Shown: positions 1 to 9,225 of the stretch, piece after piece
How positions within the stretch are numbered: the first letter of the stretch is position 1
Layout: each line of letters begins with the position of its first letter
From: Gymnopilus junonius
Taxonomy: Eukaryota > Basidiomycota > Agaricomycetes > Agaricales > Galerinaceae
Direction of reading: 5' to 3'
Assembly: GCA_015501075.1 (NCBI GenBank)
Contig: JADNYJ010000532.1
Coordinates: 1-21,607 of the forward strand
DNA: 21,607 nucleotides
Translations under genes and position numbers: made by a program
The notes under the pieces: generated by a model
Databases searched by the model: none
What the model was told of the DNA's origin: nothing
What the model saw: only the letters and a program-made list of their open reading frames with translations

Positions 1-262
1 GGTATCGTTTCTGCAGCGAAAAAGCGAAAAATATGTTAGCCACGTGAATACGAATGCAAGATGCAGCGGCACAGGAGTTGGAGAAGACTTACAGCTTACA
101 CCCGGTGGCATTAGCAGCCGTCGACGCGCAGGTCGAAGCACAAGAAGGTAAATCGCCAACGCTGAACTGTGCAGTGACTTGATCTGCGTAGCTGAGCATT
201 AAGCTGAGGCCAATCGCGGTGACGAAACCGTGCTGGAAGATTCTGGGCGATTTTGGCAACAT
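1..262 (-). CDS. CFEM-domain secreted protein, 5' part (runs off left edge)
   Basis: Fungal CFEM proteins are secreted or GPI-anchored, cysteine-rich proteins used in heme/iron capture, host contact or cell-wall roles. The ATG at 260-262 opens exon 1 (93-262), which encodes a hydrophobic signal peptide ending near ADQVTA and then QFSVGDLPSC followed by CASTCASTAANATGCK, the spacing that opens a CFEM domain. A GTAAGT donor lies at 92-87 and a CTGCAG acceptor ends at 11, giving an 82-nt intron; exon 2 (1-10) continues in frame as LNDT. An unspliced reading stops right after GCKL, so the intron is well supported. The rest of the domain, including the remaining cysteines and any GPI signal, is outside the window. 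An in-frame start at 358 exists, but it would put an extra hydrophobic stretch before the signal peptide, so I prefer 262. Confidence 0.72.
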
Positions 263-594
263 AATCAGACCGCAAAAGACAAAAATGGCTAGCGGGTGTA
301 GTTCCTGGAGTAATTGAGAGAAAGTTAGGATGGGTGAACGAAAAGAAAGCGCAACCATACCGATCTGGTTTTAAAAAGTAGAATAGACCAAGGAGGCCAG
401 CGAAGGCTCCTGATTCGGATCCAGTAAACGACAGTGGGGTGGCTGACACTTTGCAGGCCTTGTGACAAAGTCCAAAAAGACTGAAGCAGACAGCCTCGAA
501 AAGAAGGAAATGGGAAGGAGCGACGGCGTTCAGCAGTGGTAGTTGAAACGCAGAATGTGGAAACCGGAGGACTGTGGGTAAAATTTCGGAAGCG

Positions 595-902
595 TCATGT
601 GTTCCGCTCAGGTGCCGACAGTCCATGTGCTCCGCGTCGATCCTGCTCCATCACACACAGGCGAAGTGGGTTCCACTGTACAACATTTCTGGCAGAAGTT
701 CTCGTATACATATCGTCATCATCACCGTTAGTGTTGGTCTGCATTGGACAATAACAAGGGCTGCATTTGGAGAAACGCTCACTGTAGGTGCCACGACATC
801 TTTGGGTACGGTGCATACTGTGGTTTCACCTTGAGCTTGCACAGTCATTATTGGAAGAAAGATCCCTAAGAAAGAGATACTGATGAGGGAGATGACTTGC
901 AT
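595..902 (-). CDS. small secreted-protein-like ORF, function unknown
   Basis: The ATG at 900-902 begins a convincing signal peptide (MQVISLISISFLGIFLPIMT, then VQAQ-GETTVC), so the product would be exported. What follows is ambiguous. Read through, the ORF ends at 651 after 83 aa with four cysteines. If a 44-nt GTGAGC...ATGCAG intron (739-782) is removed, the frame passes in phase 0 from VVAPT to TNTNGDDDDMYTR and ends at the TGA at 595-597 (87 aa, two cysteines); this spliced form is more hydrophilic and I slightly prefer it. I recognise no domain in either version. It lies on the same strand as the CFEM gene, about 330 bp upstream of it, but nothing shows a shared role. It may also be a remnant. 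The signal peptide is the only solid evidence. Confidence 0.38.
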
Positions 903-1309
903 AGTCCTTGAGATTCAAGAAAAGGACTTGAAAAGTGCATCATACAATAAGTGATGCTTTTACTTATACCTGGACGAGTGCACACAAACTCCGAGTGAAG
1001 GGTCGCTTTATCTTCAGAATACTTTCTGTCGCTTTTTGACAAGTCTTGACAATTCAACGTTACTTGCTTATTTATATTCCACGATAACTGACCTTAATGT
1101 TGGCGTCGCTAGCTATTTGAATCAATCAGTGAGATGTGGCAAATTGGCATGACCATCGAATTCAATTATGAGTGGATTATCATACAAGGTTATATACGAT
1201 AAGCGAGCATTCAGAACTGCCTGCGTATTATATCCAAAGACAGCTACATAGTTTCAATCAATATTGAGGAGGCACGCTGTCCTAACATCACTGTCCAGTA
1301 ACCACATCT
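903..1309. other. intergenic, no gene seen
   Basis: AT-rich stretch between the small secreted ORF and the stop of the P450 pseudogene. The short open frames here lack motifs, good splice sites or a signal peptide. The last 30 bases or so (from about 1280) resemble the sequence just downstream of the second P450 (about 2703-2732), so the tandem duplication extends slightly past the stop codon. Confidence 0.6.
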
Positions 1310-2404
1310 TTAATTATTGCTCGTCTTGCGAATCAATTCTGCTGCCATGGGAGAACGTGGAACGAAGGAACACTGGAAATTCGACTTGTGCCTGGAAGGA
1401 AATAAATTCACGCTTGACTGGGAAGAGAAAGACGGTGCTCACCTGAAGAAACCACTCAAGTCATCATAGTCATCGTTGATTGGGATCTCATTTCCAAATT
1501 CATCTTTACTTTTTTCGAGATTGAAGCAGGCAAGTACTGATGCGATAATAATCCACATCTGGTTTAAATACTACAGGTGAATAACCTTACTTTTTATATT
1601 TTTATATGAAAAGGACTCACCGAAGCGCTGGCGACATATTTGCCTACACATACTCTGTATTCGTATAACTCGCTCAGATCCATGCGGTGATTGTGAATAG
1701 CGGCAACACTGACCTGCGGCCGAACCCATAAGCCAGGATCCTTTCATTGTCATTGATACCGCCATTTTCATCGATAAATCGCTCGGGGTTGAATTTATTG
1801 GGTTCTTCGTAAAAGCTCTTCGTCCCGTGTCATTGCCCTAAATAAAAAAATAAATGCGATATACCAATGCTGCACGAAATCAGGATTTTATTACAAACGT
1901 ACCATATAATACCTAGAACATCGTTCCTTCAAAATAATCAGCAACATGAGGTAACTGACTGAGACAGGACAATGAGGTAGCTACTTACCCTTGGAATGAA
2001 ATATCCTTTGTAAATATCGTCTCAGAGAGAGCATGTGGAGCACCAAGGGTACTGGGCAGCGAACCGCAGGACTTCTCTGTATATCGCTTCGACATAAGGA
2101 AGGAAAGGCCTGTCATCGAAATTGGGTAACCTGGATGTCCCGACCACGCGATCAATTTCTGCTTGGGCTCTGCGCTGCACTTCTGGATTAACGGCCAACA
2201 AGTAGAATAAACTATATGTCAGAGAGATGGTCTTTTTAAAAGAAGGGAATCAGTTCAGCAGCCTGAGGTGATGACAGGCACTGTGAAAAATTTTCATACA
2301 GTTTCGGAAGCAGCTGTCAACTGAAAGTCAATGAGAGGATATACGGAGGAGTTTAACTCATCTTACCACCATAAACCCTGCTTGCAATGGCCTACTGGAG
2401 AGCA
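1310..2404 (-). pseudogene. 5'-truncated, frameshifted cytochrome P450 pseudogene
   Basis: This is a decayed copy of the P450 at 2733-4936: the 3' exons, their order and most splice sites still match. Recognisable pieces are the tail of exon 5 (to 2404), a 14-nt exon reading AASET, the K-helix exon (about 1989-2235, REVLR), a short exon near 1912-1935, the PERF exon, a 34-nt exon with the heme cysteine (VCVGKYVASAS), and the C-terminal exons ending at the TAA at 1310-1312. Breaks include a TAG at 2392-2394 in exon 5, three single-base losses in the K-helix exon (near 2020 and 2041-2060), one lost base in the short exon, and one extra base at 1811-1814 before the PERF motif. Everything upstream of the I helix is absent. 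It cannot make a working P450; transcription is unknown. Confidence 0.88.
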
Positions 2405-2732
2405 CTGAATAGTATTTTCTTCAGTTCGACAAAACATAGACTGATTTTGTTTCTCACATTTGTTTATTTGAGTAATGTCCTGCGCATGCTTTGTTCCCAG
2501 TTTCAATGTAACTTGTAGTCATTTCATGAAGGGTCTGAAACGCCTTCGTATTCTTTGATCGAGTGAGTTCCAGCGCCCACCTGTCAGTCCCGGGTAACCT
2601 GGCCGCTGCATGTCCTCAGGTTTTCCGCCCGTGATAAGGCGCTTCTAGGTCTAGACCACCACATTACCTTTTAGGTTCTTAGACATTATTATTGATAGGC
2701 TGTACTAACATCACCGTACAGTAATAACATCT
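2405..2732. other. spacer between P450 pseudogene and P450 gene
   Basis: About 330 bp where the homology between the two P450 copies is interrupted. It replaces what should be the 5' half of the pseudogene. I see no ORF, no clear terminal repeats and no tRNA. The last 30 bases are the shared 3' flank of the duplicated unit. Confidence 0.55.
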
Positions 2733-4936
2733 TTAATTATTACTCGTCTTGCGAATCAATTCGGCTGCCATAGGAGAACGTGGAATGAAGGAACATTGGA
2801 ATTTCGCCTTGTGCCTAGAAAAAAAGTGAAAAGTGAATTCAAAGCTACCGAGAAGCGATAGGCAGTCACTCACCTGAAGAAACCACTGAAATCGTCATAG
2901 TCGTCATTGATTGGGATTTCATTTCCAAATTCGTCTTTACACTTCTCAAGATTGAAGCACGCAAGGGTTGACGCTATGATGATCCATATCTAGAGTAATT
3001 TTATTAACAAATCTGTGCTCCAATCAGGAATTTGTTTGTAAAATGACTCACTGACGCACTGCCGACATATTTACCAACGCACACTCTGGATTTATATAAC
3101 TTGCTCAGACCAAGGCGGTACTTGTGAATCCAATTAGCACTGACCTGCGACCAAATCCGTAAGTTATGATCCTTTTATTATCATTCAGCTCGCCGTTTTC
3201 ATGGAGAAATCGTTCAGGGTTAAATTTATACGGTTCCTCGTAAAGCTCTTCATCCCGCGTCATCGCCCTGCAAAAATTAAAATAAGTCATGGTATATAAC
3301 TAAGGTGAAACCTCATGGGAACCTGATTAACGTACCATATGTTACCGAGAACCATTGTCCCTTCAAAAAGTTAAATTCAACTAGTCAATCGAGATAGGGC
3401 AATATAACACTAAGTACCTTTTGGGATGAAATAGCCTTTATAAACATCATCCTCCGTGAGAGCGTGTGGCATACCAAGGGGGGTTGGAGGTGCAAATCGC
3501 AATAGTTCTCTATAAATTGCTTCGATGTATGGAAGAGAAGGCCTATCGTCGAAATCAGGTAATCTGGATATTCCGACCACGTCATCGAGTTCTGCTTGAG
3601 CTCTGCGTTGTATTGCTGGGTTTGCAGCCATCAAGTAAAACAAACTGTAGGTTAGCGAGATGGTCTGTCGATGAATGAGTTAACTGAGCGTCGTTCAATA
3701 TAAAATATCCATTTACAGTATCGGAAGCGGCTGTTGGGCAAAGGTCAGTGGGAGCTTATATGGGAAAGCGTTAAGTTATCTCACCGCTATAGATCGTACT
3801 TCCAATATGTCTCACTGCTTCCTCTTCTTCCTCAGACGCTCCGACCTCTTCCTTCTTCTTGAAGAAACCAGCGACAAATGAGGGAGTAGCAGTGCCCTCT
3901 TCCTAGTTATTATCAATACCATATACTTATTCTGCACCCACAATTTCACTCACAATACGTTTCTTCACAAATTCTAGCGGAATTCTCTGCATCTCTTTCC
4001 CTAGCGTCTTGATCTTTTCAGCCGTCCTTCGAGAAGTCGCCCCCGGGAACCAAGCTGGTACACGTCCAAGAGCCGGAAATACATTGATCAGTGTACCACC
4101 AGGCGCCAATAGATTAGCCGCTAGCAAGATAGACGCATCCGCTGCAACAATACAGGGGTCGTCAAAGGATTTCACCTCATACCCATACATTGATTCCATT
4201 GGCAAAGATATCGAAAACCTGGGCATTCGGAACATTCAGCACACAACTACACCGATTGAAAGAAGGCAATCTGTCTAAGGAGACTCACATTTTACTATGT
4301 TCCTCGAACTTTGGTGGGTCTTCCAACAGCCTTCGGAGCATTTCATGAACTTTCTTTAACAACAGAGGATGATAATCGCGAGCTGCTTCCGCCCGAAAAA
4401 TCTGTTGACAAAGCTTTCGGTGCAGTCTCCATGATTTCCCATAACGCAGGAATGCGATATTCCAATCCCAGCCCATCCTAAAGAATGTCAGCTTAAAGTG
4501 CGCAATGACAGAGACTCCTCTTCGCCTCCTGAAAGTTGAAACGCACTCACAATTTCATGATAGGTATCACAGGCCTATCAGAATACGTCTTCGCCCTGCG
4601 ATCGAACAGCTCATCAGCGTCTTCGAGTTTGTTTACAACAAGTATGTTATTCCCAAGCGCAGACGCGTATACAAACCCGCCTATGAACATTTGTACACCC
4701 TTCAGCCTTTCCAGGTACATTCGAAATGGGTACAAGAACGCACTCTTATATTTCTTCCCCCACTCAACGTACACTTCATAGCCCTTGGTTTCCGGAAAAT
4801 CAAACATGTTTCCAATGATGGGCTTTGGCTTTGGACCGGGCGGATATCGGACATGTTGTCGATTAGTAATCAGGGTTTGGACGATCTTCCCAACCAGCCA
4901 GGCAGCAAGAAGGTAAGAGGCAAGAACGAGATACAT
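2733..4936 (-). CDS. cytochrome P450 monooxygenase (class E, group I type), intact
   Basis: Heme-thiolate monooxygenase, expected to be anchored in the ER and fed electrons by cytochrome P450 reductase; substrate unknown. Twelve exons join in frame to 511 aa: 4744-4936, 4551-4680, 4289-4477, 3954-4218, 3785-3902, 3717-3730, 3418-3664, 3336-3360, 3145-3267, 3052-3085, 2874-2989, 2733-2814. Visible in order: N-terminal membrane segment (about 2-22), PPGP hinge (32-35), C-helix WRLHR, I-helix AASDTT (299-304), ExxR as ELLR (356-359), PERF, and heme loop YGFGRRVCVG with Cys437. The usual first Phe of the heme loop is Tyr. The start at 4936 places the anchor just before the hinge; an upstream in-frame ATG at 4990 is possible. 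It is the intact partner of the neighbouring pseudogene and a paralogue of the gene at 9226-11385. Automated pipelines would probably call it O-methylsterigmatocystin oxidoreductase-like; I do not assign a CYP family. Confidence 0.92.
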
Positions 4937-5292
4937 AGCGACGTAGTAGACCTGAGAAAGAGGGAGACAAAAAACGAATAAGCTCTTCATGGAAATAGTA
5001 AATCTCTCACACTTATCTCTCCATGGACCATGAGGAAGGGCCGAAACTTTGAAGTGGTCTGCGCGGTGCCGTGCACATAGAGAGGTGATTTCCAAAGTTT
5101 TTGTCAAGTGACCTTTAGCTAATCTAAAAACGTCCGCTACAACTCAGCAGGCGCTCGCACCAAATAAGTAGGCCGGATCAAGCCATCGAAGGATATATTC
5201 ATGAAGCACATATGGTGATGAATAAGGGGGCAAGAGGTCAATAATGCATGGTATATTGAGAGACACCAGAGAGCTAAGACGACAGACGAGAC
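4937..5292. other. intergenic between two P450 genes
   Basis: It holds the 5' flank of the P450 to its left and the 3' flank of the one to its right. A pyrimidine-rich stretch ending in CAG lies about 15 bases upstream of the start at 4936 and could be the acceptor of a 5'-UTR intron or simply leader sequence. No TATA box stands out and no further gene is seen. Confidence 0.5.
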
Positions 5293-7325
5293 TCAATCTA
5301 CAATTCTGTCGAACTGAAGGAAACACGGTTCTCCAATAGGTCTGGCCTGACAATTCAACATTTGAGTTAAAGCGCTCTCAAGCAAGAAATAATCACCCCA
5401 AACGTACCTGCTGGATATCATTCCTATCAGGTTGGGGTAAATTCTTCATATGCCGTCCGCTTTTATCAACTACATCAAAGTCGTATCCTGCGAGCATCAT
5501 AGCCATGATAACCTTGATCTCAAGCTTGGCAACTTTCATACCAGTGCACGGGTGGCGACCTCATCAAAAAGAACATCAAAAATCAAACCCATATTGGGGA
5601 AGGAATAAGGAAGAACTTACCAGCGCCCCAACCAAGATAAGCGAACGTCGCCTTCTTGTCTTCTTCACGGCCAGGACCAAATCGAGCAGGGTCGAAATCA
5701 TTAGGACAGGAATAAATCTCAGGGTTCAAATGGGCGTCAGCGACAGAGTACGCCACAAATTCACCCTTCTTGATGGTGCCATTAGCCACAGTGAGATCAT
5801 CGAGCAGATTACGCCGCAACGCAGCCCCGTTCAAAATGAGACGGATGGTCTCACGGATGACGCTGTCCAGGACGGGCATCTCGTCTTCCCAAGCCGAGAT
5901 GGGGATGGCTGCAAGGCGTCTGTGAAGAATCTCGGAGGAAAGGGTGTCAGTGTGCTTGGCGATTAAGGCGTCGATTTCAGCTTTGACTGCTTTTTTCCAT
6001 TCTGGGTGTGACGCGAGGAAGACGAGAGCCCAGCAAGCTAGAATATAAATGGGAGATTAAGTAAGGTAAAATCTTTGATTGGAATGGAACAGAACGCACA
6101 GTTGATTCCCGTGTTGACGACCCCGGCGAAGATCACAGCGAGAACGAACTGGTCATAAGCAAACGATCATTAATAAAGTGAAAGATATCCATAAGGGCAA
6201 AACGCTACCTGAATGATGTGTTCCGTCGGAATGCCCTGGCCGAGCAAGACGTCGATGGCATCAGAAGAAGGGACCTCAGCAGCCTTTCTTGTCTCAACAA
6301 CAGTATACAGCTTCGTGAAGAGCTCCTTCGTGGCGGCTTCCTTTCTTCTCTTGGCTGGACCAGGGAACCAAGGCAAGAGAAGAGCAGTCGGCGTGGCGCT
6401 TTTCTCCAAGATCCAGTAAAGACGCTGCATTTCGTTCATGGTGGAAATGTCATTGGCTAGCTCATCGCAGGTTGCCATGCGCACTGTCATCTGGAACACG
6501 AGCTAGAGAAAAGGAACAAAGAATAGCGAAAAATCAGTATTTGAGGCCGATCATAAAACTGAACCAATAGTGCAACGTACATCATAGATGTTCTTGAAAG
6601 GGTCCATTCGACCTTGCTTTCCCCAGCCTTCCATACGGCTATTGACATCACCGAGTAACGATGGAAGAACTATGACGTATACATATCAGAATAAATTATA
6701 GCAAGGTATGGCTCCGAAGGACGTACCATCCGTCAATCGTTTTTTGTTCAGTAATGTGGCGATCTGCTTATTGAACCAAGAGACATCTTCATTTATCACG
6801 TTCTCGACAGAAATATCGTTGAGACGAGGCGCCTGATAGGATGAGAAATAGTAAGGAAAGGAAATCTTGCCGACCCCAACCACGTAATGATGCTCACCGC
6901 GCCCATCAAGATCTTGTATCCTTCAATGAAATCCAGATTCCGAGTGTCGAAAAATGCTTTCCGAGCCTCCTCTCCGCGAATTGCCACAACTTTGTGCTAT
7001 GAATATCAAAGAGATAAGCTTTAAGAACGACTACAGAAGCGACCCATACCTGGAGGACCTGGAACTTGAAATGAGGCGCGGCTGATTCCCGGAAGTGCTT
7101 CCATAGGAAATCATATCGCTTCGAAAAGAAGGTCCAAGCAGTGAAAATCGGAATTCCTCCAAGGTGGCGAATAGACCCCTTTTCACTAGGAGAGATGGCA
7201 CGATAGACAACCCAAGCTAACGCCGCCAGAGCGACGGACGATAGGCCAGTCAAAACATTGACCTGAGCCTCTGGGGGAAAGTCGCGTACGATGGGCAAAC
7301 TGAGGACAATCTCCTTCAGCGACAT
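5293..7325 (-). CDS. cytochrome P450, CYP51/CYP7-like (class E, group IV type), intact
   Basis: A second, distinct kind of P450, only distantly related to its neighbours. Nine exons join in frame to 511 aa: 7050-7325, 6898-6996, 6727-6832, 6581-6669, 6209-6502, 6100-6148, 5621-6037, 5408-5559, 5293-5346. The ATG at 7323-7325 starts a protein with a membrane segment near residues 24-44, then GIPIFTAWTFF and RGEEARKAFF. The I helix reads FAGVVNTGIN (295-304), with Asn300-Thr301 where most P450s have Asp/Glu-Thr. ExxR is ETIR (367-370), the PERF-like motif is PARF, and the heme loop is GWGAGRHPCTGM with Cys448. The GRHxC pattern and the C-terminal ARPIGEPC tail fit the group IV clan that includes sterol 14-demethylase. 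The substrate is unknown; it lacks the AGQHT-type I helix of true CYP51, so a sterol demethylase role is unlikely. Confidence 0.9.
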
Positions 7326-9225
7326 AAGCGTATTTGAAGGAAACGTTGGAGGTTAAGTTGAAGAAGAAGATTTGGGAGATTCTGTGTTTTAAGTAGATTA
7401 TGACATGGGTGTGTGAGTGCTGCGTTCGGCTTCGCTGGGTTGGCCGTTGTTGACCCGCTGGGTTTAAAACCCTATTCGGGTAATCGGGGCGCTGATGAAA
7501 TCTGCATGAGTAAAACACGAATTGGAGGGCAGGCAATTCTGATTCGCCAGTGCGCAACCAATTACAGGCCTTGTATATTGCTGGTATAAGTACGTAGTGA
7601 GGTTATTGGACCTTCGAGGAGAGACACTGGAAAGCTTCGCAAATTTTACTGCATCTCCTCGAAGGGCATCGGCGTTTCATGTTGTCACATAAAGGGACAG
7701 TCGTGCAGGGGTAGAAAAGCAACGAACAAACGAAATCAGTGCCGCTGTTTCGACAACGCGCCCAATTGTATGCATTGAATCACTTTGCAATTAAATAAAT
7801 GCCTGCAGAATGAGGTCGAGCCTCAACCGCTTTTAAATTTATTGTGCCATGTGACCGCTGCTACTCTATTGGCAGATATATCTACCTGTTGGCCTGTCCG
7901 CTCCGGGTTCCGTCCGACTTGCATCTTCATATTCTCCGTTTATGATGGAGTCTGAGGCAATTTCGAAAGCTGTATACGTACTTCGCTCGATACCTATTAT
8001 ATCTTTACCTATATTGCTCAGCGCTCATGTCAAGATCCATAAATAAACGAGTGTCATAATGAGACTCAAGGATGTATAGTGCTTACCAGGCGCCGAACCT
8101 GGTGGCACTCTTATCTCATTTGAAAAGAAAGATGCGATATACATGTTCAGTATGTCCGTCAAATGACGGTCCGAAGATGCACCAGTTTTCCAGAAGTGTA
8201 GAATACTATTCAGAACAGAGGCCCTCACCTGGCCATCAGTAAGTGGTCAATTTACTTTTTAGCTTTTCCGCTTTTTGGTCATTTTCTCGAAAATCGAGTA
8301 CTTACTGAGGTCGCTTCGGGCAAGGTTTCGCATCGGTTGATGTTTAGCAGCACTATTCATGATTCATAGAATCATTTTCGTGGTTCTGTTTAGCTCTGGC
8401 CATTCTTGCTGTTCGACACAAAGTCTGCGCTTTTCGGAATTCCGGGCCCGGATTTTGATGGCCAGCTTTTTGTCCCTTTTTTTATACCTTTTTTAGGTTG
8501 TACAAGTGAAAAAAAGCTAATGGACAAAGTACTGATCAGTGTAGAAATATATATGTGATCATACCATAACCACTCAGTGATCATGAATACCAAGGGAAAG
8601 TTTATTAGTATTGTGACGAAGAGAGATCCTGTGACAATTTCAAAGGTTGGATGAAAATGTGAGGGTCAGAGAGGTTTGTGCATGAGATATCAGTGGTAGG
8701 AGCTCGAATTGAAAGAGAGCGGACATTGGACCTTGGTTCGCACTTGTCCCATTTTAATGCTGTCTACACCAGAACCAATATCCTCCAGGCAATCCTTGGA
8801 TGTGCAAAATCGTTTTCAATGAGCGTTCGAAGGTGCTTTAGTCTTTGAATGGCAAATGAAAAACTCAGAATACAGTACCTTCGTTTGTAGTTCTCGTGCT
8901 TTTCGGGCTGAATTGCTTTCGCTTGAACAGCTGAGAGATTGCTACTCCTTCAAATTGATAATCAATACAGATACCCAGGCTGAAGAGCTGGCGGAGACCG
9001 TGCCCCAATTCCTTTTATTCATTATCTTTTACTCACGTTTAATTTTATAAAGAAGCGTCGGTTCATGTTAGCCACAGTTAGAGGAGGAAAAAAATTGACC
9101 ATGATCTCACAAGAAGTCGAACGACTCGGAAGGAGCAAGGAATATATTGATAATACGACTGGTTCAATTTACTTCATAAACATTCGAATTCGTGTTCTAT
9201 ACTGCTGTGGGATCGGCTTTGTCTA
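7326..9225. other. long intergenic stretch, possible remnants only
   Basis: About 1.9 kb between the CYP51-like gene and the stop of the next P450. The left end must contain the promoter of the gene ending at 7325; a TTTAAA at about 7462-7467 is the only TATA-like sequence there. The middle has homopolymer runs (8470-8520) and small palindromes (for example TGATTC-ATA-GAATCA near 8359). One exon-like ORF is listed separately at 8087-8228. No P450, transposase or tRNA signature is visible. Confidence 0.5.
8087..8228 (-). other. exon-like ORF of unknown origin
   Basis: On the minus strand a CCAG acceptor just before 8228 and a GTAAGC donor at 8086 frame 142 nt with an open reading VRASVLNSILHFWKTGA continuing to RVPPGSAPG. 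Composition looks protein-like, but I recognise no family and could not connect it to flanking exons. It may be an isolated leftover of a gene or transposable element, or chance. Confidence 0.2.

Noticed and set aside
111..626. 171-aa minus-strand ORF overlapping the CFEM exon
   Set aside because: It is read in another frame over the CFEM coding exon and its upstream region, shows no domain, and the CFEM reading has a signal peptide and the right cysteine spacing.
4505..4981. 158-aa plus-strand ORF
   Set aside because: It is antisense to exons 1-2 of the P450 at 2733-4936, which have clear motifs and splice sites.
5505..5966. 153-aa plus-strand ORF
   Set aside because: It is antisense to the K-helix/PARF and heme exons of the CYP51-like P450.
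7186..7557. 123-aa minus-strand ORF across the P450 start
   Set aside because: It is out of frame with the P450 exon 1 that begins at the ATG at 7325 and has no recognisable domain.
8461..8535. Possible hairpin in homopolymer-rich DNA
   Set aside because: The two arms (AGCTTTTTGTCC and the downstream AAAGCT...GGACAAAG) are in the wrong order for a continuous stem.
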